From assembly GCA_019689615.1 (NCBI GenBank), contig JADGHD010000074.1, positions 1-13,514 on the forward strand: a stretch of 13,514 nt of DNA, given 5' to 3'. Source of the DNA: Frankia sp. (lineage in GTDB: Bacteria; Actinomycetota; Actinomycetes; Frankiales; Frankiaceae). Each line of letters opens with the position of its first letter. Positions within the stretch are counted from its first letter, which is position 1. Shown in pieces: positions 6,233 to 12,469 of the stretch. Position numbers and translations under genes: made by a program. The notes beneath the pieces were generated by a model, which saw only the letters and a list, made by a program, of their open reading frames with translations, was not told the origin of the DNA and did not search any database.

Positions 6233-7588
6233 GTGACGCAGATGGACCTCATGGGGACGGGGACCGAGGTGAGCCGGGTGGTGTCGTTACTGGCCGGGCG
6301 GCCGACCGAGGAGCTGCTCGCCGGCACGGTGCGCCGCACCGTCCTGCCCGGCGGGCTTCGCGTGCTGACCGAGCACGTCCCGGGCGTGCGGTCGGCGGCG
6401 GTCGGCATCTGGGTGGGAGTCGGCTCGCGGGACGAGGACCCGCGCACCGCCGGGTGCTCGCACTTCCTGGAGCACCTGCTGTTCAAGGGGACGCCGAGGC
6501 GGGACGCGCTGGCCATCAGCGCCTCGGTCGAGGCCGTCGGCGGTGACCTCAACGCGTTCACCGCCAAGGAGTACACCTGCTACTACGCGCGGGTGCTCGA
6601 CGAGGACCTGCCGATGGCGATCGACGTCGTCTGCGACATGGTCGCCAACTCGGTGATCAGCCCGGAGGACGTCGAGGCGGAACGTGGCGTGATCCTTGAG
6701 GAGATCGCCATGCACGAGGACGACCCAGGCGACGTCGTGCACGACGTGTTCGCCGAGGCGCTGCTCGGCACGACGGCGCTCGGCCGGCCGGTCCTCGGCA
6801 CGATCGAGTCGATCGAGGGCCTGGACCGGGACACGATCTTCGACTACTACCGGTCCCGCTACACGGCGCCGTCGCTGGTCGTCGCGGTCGCCGGCAACAT
6901 CGACCACGAGCGGACGCTGGCGATGGTCGCCGAGGCCTTCGCCGACCGGCTCACCGGCGACGCCGAGGCAGCGCGGCCGCGCGCCGGGACCTACGGCTAC
7001 CCGGGCACGCCCGGTCTGCTGGTGTCCCGCCGGCCGACCGAGCAGGCCAACGTGGTGCTGGGGACCGCAGGGATGTCCCGGCGCGACCCGCGCCGGTTCG
7101 CGCTCGGCCTGCTGTCGACGGCGCTCGGCGGCGGGATGAGCTCGCGGCTGTTCCAGGAGGTCCGGGAGAAGCGGGGGCTGGCGTACTCGGTCTACTCGTT
7201 CGCCACCCACTTCGCCGACGCCGGCCTGTTCGGCCTGTACGCCGGCTGCGCCCCGAAGCGGGCCCGCGAGGTGCTGGAGATCTGCCGGGAGGAGGTGCAC
7301 CGGGTCGCCGAGCACGGCATCGCCCCCGAGGAGCTGGCCAGGGCGCGCGGCCAGACCCGCGGCTCGCTGGTGCTGGGGCTGGAGGACACCGGATCGCGGA
7401 TGAGCCGGCTCGGCAAGGGCGAGCTGGTCCACGGCGAGCTGCTGTCCGTCGACCAGGTGCTGGCCCGGGTCGACGCGGTGACACTGGAGGACGTCCAGGC
7501 CGTCGCCGCCGAGCTGGTCAGCCAGCCCTGGGGGCTCGGGGTGATCGGCCCGTACAAGAACGACAACGACTTCACCGGCCTGCTCTGA
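6233..7588 (+). CDS. M16 family zinc metallopeptidase (insulinase / processing peptidase type)
   Basis: This 451-residue protein belongs to the M16 peptidases, clamshell enzymes related to the mitochondrial processing peptidase beta subunit. The inverted zinc motif is present as HFLEH (H77, E80, H81), and E157 in GVILEEI lies 76 residues after H81, the spacing of the third zinc ligand. NAFTAKEYTCYYA (108-120) is also typical. The C-terminal half has the second M16 domain with REKRGLAYSVYSF, the region that closes over substrate, so a full active protein of the usual short bacterial length is expected. There is no signal peptide, so it is probably cytoplasmic. GTG 6233 is supported by AAGGTGA at 6219-6225, seven bases upstream. 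An M16 gene between pnp and dapB is conserved in Streptomyces and relatives; its physiological substrate is unknown. Confidence 0.95.
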   Translation: MTQMDLMGTGTEVSRVVSLLAGRPTEELLAGTVRRTVLPGGLRVLTEHVPGVRSAAVGIWVGVGSRDEDPRTAGCSHFLEHLLFKGTPRRDALAISASVEAVGGDLNAFTAKEYTCYYARVLDEDLPMAIDVVCDMVANSVISPEDVEAERGVILEEIAMHEDDPGDVVHDVFAEALLGTTALGRPVLGTIESIEGLDRDTIFDYYRSRYTAPSLVVAVAGNIDHERTLAMVAEAFADRLTGDAEAARPRAGTYGYPGTPGLLVSRRPTEQANVVLGTAGMSRRDPRRFALGLLSTALGGGMSSRLFQEVREKRGLAYSVYSFATHFADAGLFGLYAGCAPKRAREVLEICREEVHRVAEHGIAPEELARARGQTRGSLVLGLEDTGSRMSRLGKGELVHGELLSVDQVLARVDAVTLEDVQAVAAELVSQPWGLGVIGPYKNDNDFTGLL

Positions 7589-7648
7589 GCGGCAGGACGG
7601 GCGCCATCCCCGCGGTCCGGGCGGGCCGCCGACAACGAGGTCAACTGC

Positions 7649-8389
7649 ATGATCAACGTGGGTGTGCTGGGCGCGCGCGGCCGGATGGGCGCGACCACCT
7701 GCGCCGCCGTCGAGGCGGCCGACGACCTGGCGCTGGTCGCGGCCGTCGACGTCGGCGACGACCGGTCCGCGCTGACCAAGGCCGACGTCGTCGTCGACTT
7801 CACCCATCCGGACGCGGTCCTGGACAACCTGCGCTGGTGCATCGAGAACCGGCTGCACGTCGTCGTCGGCACCACCGGGTTCGACGAGCAGCGCCTGGCG
7901 ACCGTGCGGGGCTGGCTGGAGCACGCGCCCGGGGTGGGCGTGCTGATCGCGCCGAACTTCGGGATCGCGGCCGTGCTGATGATGCGGTTCGCCGCCCAGG
8001 CCGCCCGGTTCTTCGACTCGGTCGAGATCGTCGAGCTGCACCACCCGAACAAGGCGGACGCGCCCAGCGGCACCGCCCGGCGCACCGCGGAGCTGATCGC
8101 CGCGGCGCGCCGGGAGGCCGGCCGCTCGCCGGCCGGCCCGGACGCGACCACGTCGGCGCTGCCCGGCGCCCGGGGCGCGGCGGTCGACGGCATCCCGGTG
8201 CACGCGGTCCGGCTCGCCGGCCTGGTCGCCCACCAGGAGGTCCTGCTCGGCGGCTCCGGGGAGACGCTGACCATCCGGCACGACTCGCTCGACCGCACGT
8301 CGTTCATGCCCGGCGTGCTGCTCGCCGTCCGCCAGATCGCCAGCCGCCCCGGCCTCACCGTCGGGCTTGACCCGCTTCTGGACCTGTAG
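7649..8389 (+). CDS. dapB: 4-hydroxy-tetrahydrodipicolinate reductase
   Basis: DapB reduces 4-hydroxy-tetrahydrodipicolinate with NAD(P)H to tetrahydrodipicolinate, on the way to meso-diaminopimelate for peptidoglycan and to lysine. The 246-residue protein has the N-terminal dinucleotide-binding motif VGVLGARGRMG (4-14), DFTHPD (50-55) and VGTTGF (73-78). The active-site segment ELHHPNKADAPSGTA (129-143) contains the catalytic histidine pair H131/H132 and K135. Length and motif layout match the short actinobacterial form. ATG 7649 follows a weak GAGGTC and lies 60 bases after the M16 gene, so the two may share a transcript. It converges with hisS; strong hairpins separate the two genes. Confidence 0.97.
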   Translation: MINVGVLGARGRMGATTCAAVEAADDLALVAAVDVGDDRSALTKADVVVDFTHPDAVLDNLRWCIENRLHVVVGTTGFDEQRLATVRGWLEHAPGVGVLIAPNFGIAAVLMMRFAAQAARFFDSVEIVELHHPNKADAPSGTARRTAELIAAARREAGRSPAGPDATTSALPGARGAAVDGIPVHAVRLAGLVAHQEVLLGGSGETLTIRHDSLDRTSFMPGVLLAVRQIASRPGLTVGLDPLLDL

Positions 8390-8396
8390 CCGCCGG

Positions 8397-8421
8397 CCCG
8401 GCCGGCTGGGACCCGGCCGGG
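8397..8421. terminator. Hairpin terminator after dapB
   Basis: CCCGGCCGG (8397-8405) pairs perfectly with CCGGCCGGG (8413-8421) around a seven-base loop, starting eight bases after the dapB stop. It is symmetrical and could act for both strands. Confidence 0.65.
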
Positions 8422-8427
8422 ACACGT

Positions 8428-8471
8428 CGGCCGGCCACCCGGCGTCGGGGAGACGCCCGGGATGCCGGCCG
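8428..8471. terminator. Long hairpin between convergent dapB and hisS
   Basis: CGGCCGGC (8428-8435) pairs with GCCGGCCG (8464-8471). Inside, CCCGGCGTC (8438-8446) pairs with GACGCC-C-GGG (8452-8461) with one bulged C and the loop GGGGA. Read on the minus strand it begins 13 bases after the hisS stop, so it is the likely hisS terminator and, with the hairpin at 8397-8421, a bidirectional block. Confidence 0.65.
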
Positions 8472-8484
8472 GAGGTCTGGACCG

Positions 8485-9828
8485 TCAGGCCGTCGGCGCG
8501 GCGCTCGGGACGTCGTCGCGCAGCCGCTCGCGGACGAGGCGGGTGACCTCCTCGCGCGGGCCGGTCGTCTGCTCGCCCGAGTCGAGGTTGCGGACCGTGA
8601 CGGTGCCCTGGGCCCGGTCGTTCGGGCCGTAGATCACGCAGACCTTGGCCTCGCGGCGCGCGGCCTGGCGCAGCTGGGCCTTGAGGCCGCCGCTGGCGAG
8701 GTAGGTCTCGGCGCGGATGCCGTCGCGGCGCAGCGCGGTCGCGATCGACAGGGCGTCGGCCGCGTACGTCTCGTCCCAGCAGGTGACCAGGACCTCGATG
8801 GCCGGGGCTGCGGTGTCGGCCGCGTTCTCGAGCAGCAGGAGGATGCGCTCGAAGCCGATCGAGCCACCGCAGGCGGGCACGGCCTGGTCGCCGATGGTGC
8901 CCATGAGGCCGTCGTAGCGCCCGCCGGAGGCGATGCTCAGCGGCAGGCTCTGGTCGCCCTCGTAGAAGCACTCGAAGACGCAGCCGGTGTAGTAGTCGAG
9001 CCCGCGGGCGATGAACGGGTCGAAGACGATCCGGCCGGCCCGCAGGTTGGGCCGGACCAGCGTCTCGACGTCGCGGACCTCGGTGAGGGCAGCCCGGCCC
9101 TGCTCCGTCTCGGTCAGCCGCTCGCTGACGGCCGCGTCCGGGGCCGCGGACCGCTGGTCGGCCGTGACCTTCTCGATCGCGCCCGCCGGCACGCCGCGCT
9201 CGGCGAGCTCGGCGGCGACGGCGTCGATCCCGACCTTGTAGAGCTTGTCGATGCTGTTCAGGAACGACTTCTCCAGCTCGGCTGGAACGCCGTAGACCGA
9301 CATCAGCGCCGACAGCACGCTCCGGGAGTTCAGGCGGAACGTGTACTCGGTGAGCCCGAGCCGGCGCAGGGCCTCGCCGAGCGCCAGGATGACCTCGGCG
9401 TCGGCCAGGGGCGACGCCGAACCGACGATGTCGACGTCGCACTGGTAGAACTCGCGGAAGCGGCCGCGGGCCGGGCGGTCCGCCCGCCACACCGGGCCGA
9501 TCTGGTAGCGGCGCAGCGTCCCGGTCAGCACCTGCGGGTTGCCGGCGATGAACCGCGCCAGCGGCACCGTGAGGTCGTAGCGGAGCGCGAGGTCGGCCTC
9601 GCCGGTGGCCTCCTTGGCGCCCCGGCGCGCGATCTTGAAGATTAGTTTCTCGTCCTCGCCGTATTTCCCGGTCAGCACCTCCAGCCGTTCGAATGCGGGA
9701 GTTTCGAGGGGATCAAAGCCGAAACTCTCGAAGACCTCGGAGATGGTGCGGACGGCGGCCCCTCGACGTCTTACCTCTGCCCCGAAGAAGTCCCGGGTGC
9801 CGGAGGGGGGCGAGCCTTTGTCTTTCAT
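8485..9828 (-). CDS. hisS: Histidyl-tRNA synthetase, eukaryotic/archaeal-like motif style
   Basis: This 447-residue class II synthetase charges tRNA-His. Motif 1 lies in EVFESFGFDPLETPAFERLE (31-50). RRYQIGPVWRADRPARGR (106-123) leads into FREFYQCDVDIVG and forms motif 2. RGLDYYTG (275-282) is the HisA signature, SGGRYDGL (301-308) the HisB signature, and GGSIGFERILLL (321-332) motif 3. An anticodon-binding domain runs from about 343 to the end. All catalytic parts are present, so it is a synthetase and not the paralogue HisZ. LRYDLTVPLARF, FYQCD and GKYGEDEKL resemble eukaryotic, archaeal and Bacteroidetes enzymes; the Cys-containing insertion segment expected in ordinary actinobacterial HisS (of the DYLCDACKAYH type) is absent. 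It may be a second, acquired HisRS. ATG 9828 gives the family-like N-terminus PSGTRDFF; an upstream extension to 10056 looks non-coding. No strong ribosome binding site is seen. Confidence 0.93.
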   Translation of the reverse strand: MKDKGSPPSGTRDFFGAEVRRRGAAVRTISEVFESFGFDPLETPAFERLEVLTGKYGEDEKLIFKIARRGAKEATGEADLALRYDLTVPLARFIAGNPQVLTGTLRRYQIGPVWRADRPARGRFREFYQCDVDIVGSASPLADAEVILALGEALRRLGLTEYTFRLNSRSVLSALMSVYGVPAELEKSFLNSIDKLYKVGIDAVAAELAERGVPAGAIEKVTADQRSAAPDAAVSERLTETEQGRAALTEVRDVETLVRPNLRAGRIVFDPFIARGLDYYTGCVFECFYEGDQSLPLSIASGGRYDGLMGTIGDQAVPACGGSIGFERILLLLENAADTAAPAIEVLVTCWDETYAADALSIATALRRDGIRAETYLASGGLKAQLRQAARREAKVCVIYGPNDRAQGTVTVRNLDSGEQTTGPREEVTRLVRERLRDDVPSAAPTA

Positions 9829-9899
9829 CGGTCCACAGGTCCAAACGGTCGGTGACGTGCGTGCCGGCTCGGACGGGAGCGACACGGCGGTACTCTTGG

Positions 9900-9905
9900 A
9901 CCTTA
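9900..9905 (-). promoter_or_regulatory. Candidate -10 box for hisS
   Basis: On the minus strand TAAGGT (TANNNT) lies about 70 bases before the hisS start, which would give a leader of about 65 bases. No -35 match is clear, so this is tentative. Confidence 0.3.
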
Positions 9906-10180
9906 CCAGTCGGCCGAACCCGGCTCGCCACCCGTTGTGACCGGCGTGCCGTGGCCACACGCCGGCGCGGCGCGGGGTTAGCGGATTCCGGCCGATGTTC
10001 CGCTCTCCGTTCGCGGCGCGGAGCCGGCGGAAATGATCCCGGTCCTTCGCCAGCACTCCGACAACTGATTTTTCTGGCCCGAATCCGGGTGGTGTGCGCT
10101 GGGCCGTCGCCGCGCGCAGCGGGCGGCCGCAATCCCGGGATGTGCCGCGCGCGGGTCACCGGGACGGCGGGGTAACGCCG

Positions 10181-10213
10181 CGCCCTGCCGTCGGGGCCGC
10201 GGGCGGCAGGGCG
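10181..10213. repeat. 10-bp inverted repeat upstream of the Hsp70 gene
   Basis: CGCCCTGCCG (10181-10190) is matched perfectly by CGGCAGGGCG (10204-10213) around a 13-base loop. It is the longest perfect inverted repeat in the hisS-Hsp70 spacer. It could be an operator or a terminator for an unseen transcript; nothing further identifies it. Confidence 0.55.
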
Positions 10214-10311
10214 GTGGCTGTTTCCGCGGGGCGGGAATGTCGGGCAGACGACAGCCGCGCCGACCGGGCGAGGGCGAGCGGCAGCCTGGTTCCGGCGGCG
10301 GCGGCTCGGCT

Positions 10312-10331
10312 CGGCCGGCGGCTGCCGGCCG
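10312..10331. repeat. 8-bp hairpin with a four-base loop
   Basis: CGGCCGGC (10312-10319) and GCCGGCCG (10324-10331) form a perfect hairpin around GGCT. The stem sequence equals one arm of the hairpin at 8428-8471, which may simply reflect base composition. Confidence 0.4.
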
Positions 10332-10379
10332 CGGCACCCGATCGCGCTGGTAGCGCGCTCGCCAGGGGATCGCGGCAGC

Positions 10380-10393
10380 CGCGGCCGGCCGCG
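10380..10393. repeat. 14-bp perfect palindrome
   Basis: CGCGGCCGGCCGCG is self-complementary with no spacer, about 80 bases before the Hsp70 -10 box. It could be a binding site for a dimeric regulator, but palindromes built only of G and C are not rare in this region. Confidence 0.4.
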
Positions 10394-10470
10394 TTGGTGG
10401 CCCGAATCGGCCGGACACGGCGGAAGTGCGCCGAAAGGGAGCCGGCAGCCCGTGGTGGTCCCGAAGCGGA

Positions 10471-10476
10471 TAGGTT
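10471..10476 (+). promoter_or_regulatory. Candidate -10 box for leaderless Hsp70 transcription
   Basis: TAGGTT (TANNNT) ends seven bases before GTG 10484, the spacing expected when transcription starts at the start codon. No good Shine-Dalgarno sequence precedes the GTG. The arrangement repeats that of ribF. No -35 is evident. Confidence 0.45.
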
Positions 10477-10483
10477 TTCTGCC

Positions 10484-12325
10484 GTGCGCGCACGACGAGG
10501 TGGTTCACCCGGCCTGTCCGCCGACAGCACCGTCTTCGGTATCGACCTCGGCACCACCTTCAGCTGCCTGGCCCGGGTCAACCCGGACGGCGACGCCGAG
10601 ATCGTGCCGCTGCTTGACGGCTCGCCGACGCTCGCCAGCGTCGTGCTGTTCGTCGGCGCCGACGACTACATCACCGGGGAGACCGCCCGCCAGCTCGCCA
10701 GGGCCCGCCCGGAGGACGTCTGCTCGCTGGTCAAGCGGCGGATGGGGGATGGCAGCTTCCGGTTCGTGCCGGCCAGCGCGCCGCCGGGCACGGCCTGGTC
10801 GGCCCCGGCGATCAGCGGGCTGATCCTGTCTGCGCTGGTCTCGGACGCCGAGCTGACCGGCGGTGAGCCGGTCCAGGACGTGGTCATCACCGTGCCGGCC
10901 TACTTCGGCGACGAGGAGCGCCGGGCCACCGTGCTGGCCGGCGAGTACGCCGGGCTCAACGTCGTCGACGTGATCAACGAGCCGACCGCCGCCGCGCTGT
11001 CCTACGGGTTCGCCCGGTTCGAGGTCGGCAGCCGGCGCACGCTGGGCGGCCCGTCCACCCTCGACGAGGAGGTCGCCCTGGTCTACGACCTGGGCGGCGG
11101 CACGTTCGACGTGACGATCGTCGAGCTGGCCGACCGGCGGGTGTCGGTCGTCGCGATCGACGGGGACCACGAGCTCGGCGGCGCCGACTGGGACGAGAAG
11201 CTCGTGCTGCACCTGGCCGACAGGTTCGCCGCGGCCCACCCCGGCCTGCCCGCCCCGCTCGACGACGGCGAGGCGACGCAGGCGCTGCAGCTGGCGGCCG
11301 AGCGCGCCCGCCGCGAGCTCACCGACGTCACCACGACCAGCGTCACCATCGAGCACGCCGGCGCCAGCCTCACCGTCGAGATCACCCGGGACGAGCTGGA
11401 GCGGCTGACCGCCGGCCTGCTCGACCGGACCATGGTGCTCACCCACGCGGCGATCGACGCCGCCCGGGCCCGCGGGGTGCGCGCCATCGACCGGGTGCTG
11501 CTGGTCGGCGGTGCGTCCCGGATGCCGATGGTCGCCAGCCGGCTGCGCGAGGAGCTCGGCGTCCCGGTGGAGCTGAACGACCCGGACCTGGCCGTGGCCA
11601 AGGGCGCCGCGCTGTACGGGGAGAAGAAGGCGCTCGAGCGGCTGGTGCTGGCCGACCTGGTGACCCGCGGCCAGCTCGCCGACGGCGCCGGCGTGGACCA
11701 GGCGGCGCCCGAGCATCTGGACGCGGCCTGCCGCCGGCTCGCCGACGCGCTCGGCCTCTCGCCGTCCCGGGTGCGCCGCACGGTCGAGGTCCAGGTCGTC
11801 AACGTGATCTCGCGCGGCTTCGGCGTGATCGCGCTTGACCGGTTCGACGAGCAGCGGGCGATCTTCCTGGTGCACCGCAACGACCGGCTGCCGGTGGCCG
11901 TCCGCCGCAGCTTCGGGACCGTCCGCGACGACCAGGACACCGTGATCGTCTACGTCGTCGAGCAGGCCGGCGGGATCGAGTCGCCCCGGGTCGAGGACAA
12001 CAAGATCATCGCATCCGCCGAGATCACCGGGATCCCGCCGGGCTACCCGGCCGGCACGGAGATCGAGATCACCTTCCGGATGGGCTTCGACGGGATACTC
12101 GAGGTCACGGCGCGCCACGAGGGGCTCGCCGACCGACCGCTGACCGTGCGGGTGGAGACGTCGGCCGCGCTCAGCCAGGCGGACGTGGCGCGGGAGCGGG
12201 AGCAGGTGGCCAAGGCCCGCCGGGCCCGCGAGGCCCGCCGGCCGGGGCGGCCGGACGGCGGGCCGCGGCCGGGCCCGGGGTTCAACAAGGGCGGTCTCGG
12301 CGGCCCGCCGACCGGATGGGCCTGA
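10484..12325 (+). CDS. Atypical Hsp70 (DnaK-related) with a modified linker and almost no lid
   Basis: The 613-residue product has a complete Hsp70 ATPase domain: GIDLGTT (19-25), VKRRMG with K84 at the place of DnaK K70, VVITVPAYFGDEERRA (133-148), NEPTAAALSYG (165-175), DLGGGTFD (202-209, T207) and LVGGASRMP (340-348). After about 384, where DnaK has a short VLLLD linker, there are about 50 extra residues including a helical stretch (about 407-431), and no VLLLD motif. A beta-type substrate domain follows (about 436-560; ITGIPPGYPAG is recognisable). Only a short charged helix (563-586) remains of the alpha lid, ending in a Pro/Gly-rich tail. GTG 10484 is chosen because upstream sequence looks non-coding and a TAGGTT box sits at leaderless spacing. 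The gene is not next to grpE or dnaJ; its neighbours are a small ORF and a possible J-like protein. It is clearly a paralogue and not the housekeeping DnaK. Confidence 0.9.
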   Translation: MRARRGGSPGLSADSTVFGIDLGTTFSCLARVNPDGDAEIVPLLDGSPTLASVVLFVGADDYITGETARQLARARPEDVCSLVKRRMGDGSFRFVPASAPPGTAWSAPAISGLILSALVSDAELTGGEPVQDVVITVPAYFGDEERRATVLAGEYAGLNVVDVINEPTAAALSYGFARFEVGSRRTLGGPSTLDEEVALVYDLGGGTFDVTIVELADRRVSVVAIDGDHELGGADWDEKLVLHLADRFAAAHPGLPAPLDDGEATQALQLAAERARRELTDVTTTSVTIEHAGASLTVEITRDELERLTAGLLDRTMVLTHAAIDAARARGVRAIDRVLLVGGASRMPMVASRLREELGVPVELNDPDLAVAKGAALYGEKKALERLVLADLVTRGQLADGAGVDQAAPEHLDAACRRLADALGLSPSRVRRTVEVQVVNVISRGFGVIALDRFDEQRAIFLVHRNDRLPVAVRRSFGTVRDDQDTVIVYVVEQAGGIESPRVEDNKIIASAEITGIPPGYPAGTEIEITFRMGFDGILEVTARHEGLADRPLTVRVETSAALSQADVAREREQVAKARRAREARRPGRPDGGPRPGPGFNKGGLGGPPTGWA

Positions 12326-12328
12326 GCT

Positions 12329-12336
12329 GGGAGGTG
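12329..12336 (+). promoter_or_regulatory. Strong ribosome binding site for the 42-codon ORF
   Basis: GGGAGGTG lies three bases after the Hsp70 stop and six bases (from GGAGG) before ATG 12341. It is among the best Shine-Dalgarno matches in the window and has no other start codon to serve, which is the main reason to accept the small ORF. Confidence 0.7.
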
Positions 12337-12340
12337 TCGC

Positions 12341-12469
12341 ATGCGCGACGGGCGTGCCGGGCGTCCCGGCCCGGCGTGCGACCATCGCCCTTCGGCGAAC
12401 CTCGGGCGCCCGGGCCGGCCGCCCAGGGCAGGTGAGCTGACGACGAGCCAACGAGGGCAGGCGAGCTGA
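12341..12469 (+). CDS. Small ORF between Hsp70 and its partner gene
   Basis: A 42-residue Arg/Gly/Pro-rich peptide starts at ATG 12341 behind GGGAGGTG and ends with TGA 12467-12469, whose last base is the first base of the next gene's ATG (TGATG). It is in the same frame as the Hsp70 gene, separated by the Hsp70 TGA (12323-12325) and five codons. Three readings are possible: a real small protein or leader that couples translation to the next gene, the broken-off tail of a once longer Hsp70, or a sequencing error creating the Hsp70 stop. Its repeated GRPG composition resembles the Hsp70 tail (RRPGRP), which favours a link to Hsp70. No known family is recognised and no membrane segment is present. 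Confidence 0.45.
   Translation: MRDGRAGRPGPACDHRPSANLGRPGRPPRAGELTTSQRGQAS
12426..12469 (+). repeat. Direct repeat of the ribosome-binding/start region
   Basis: GGGCAGGTGAGCTGA (12426-12440) recurs as GGGCAGGCGAGCTGA (12455-12469), one mismatch in 15 bases, both preceded by A. The second copy runs into the start codon of the next gene (GAGCTGATG); the first ends in TGACG and has no start. It looks like a duplicated translation-initiation region. Confidence 0.6.

Larger units (their letters stand above)
9829..10483. other. Divergent intergenic region between hisS and the Hsp70 gene
   Basis: No convincing gene is seen in these 655 bases. Frames open here by GC bias give Arg/Ala/Pro-rich translations without family features, including upstream extensions of both flanking genes. 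No tRNA cloverleaf, CIRCE element (TTAGCACTC-N9-GAGTGCTAA) or HAIR-type HspR site was found. It holds promoter-like boxes at both ends (9900-9905 minus, 10471-10476 plus), a less GC-rich patch around 10061-10090, and several inverted repeats at 10181-10393. Confidence 0.6.

Noticed and set aside
3466..6576. Long open frame of 1036 codons on the minus strand opposite pnp
   Set aside because: It is a composition-driven shadow of pnp and the M16 gene; the translation is low-complexity and crosses clear hairpin regions.
6287..9490. Long open frame of 1067 codons on the minus strand
   Set aside because: It covers the M16 gene, dapB and part of hisS in wrong frames and has no recognisable domain.
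8485..9828. HisZ (ATP phosphoribosyltransferase regulatory subunit) instead of HisRS
   Set aside because: HisA, HisB and motif 3 signatures and a full anticodon-binding domain are present, which HisZ lacks.
9829..10056. 76-residue N-terminal extension of hisS
   Set aside because: The extension is Arg/Gly-rich, unlike any HisRS N-terminus, and would run through the promoter-like region; ATG 9828 gives the expected start.
10050..10100. Possible CIRCE half-site (GCACTC) or tRNA-like stretch in the hisS-Hsp70 spacer
   Set aside because: Only one half-like GCACTC is present without its GAGTGC partner at the right distance, and no acceptor, anticodon and T arms can be paired into a tRNA.
10094..10483. 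130-residue N-terminal extension of the Hsp70 gene
   Set aside because: The translation is Arg/Ala-rich and featureless and crosses several inverted repeats; GTG 10484 puts GIDLGTT at residues 19-25 and sits behind a TAGGTT box.
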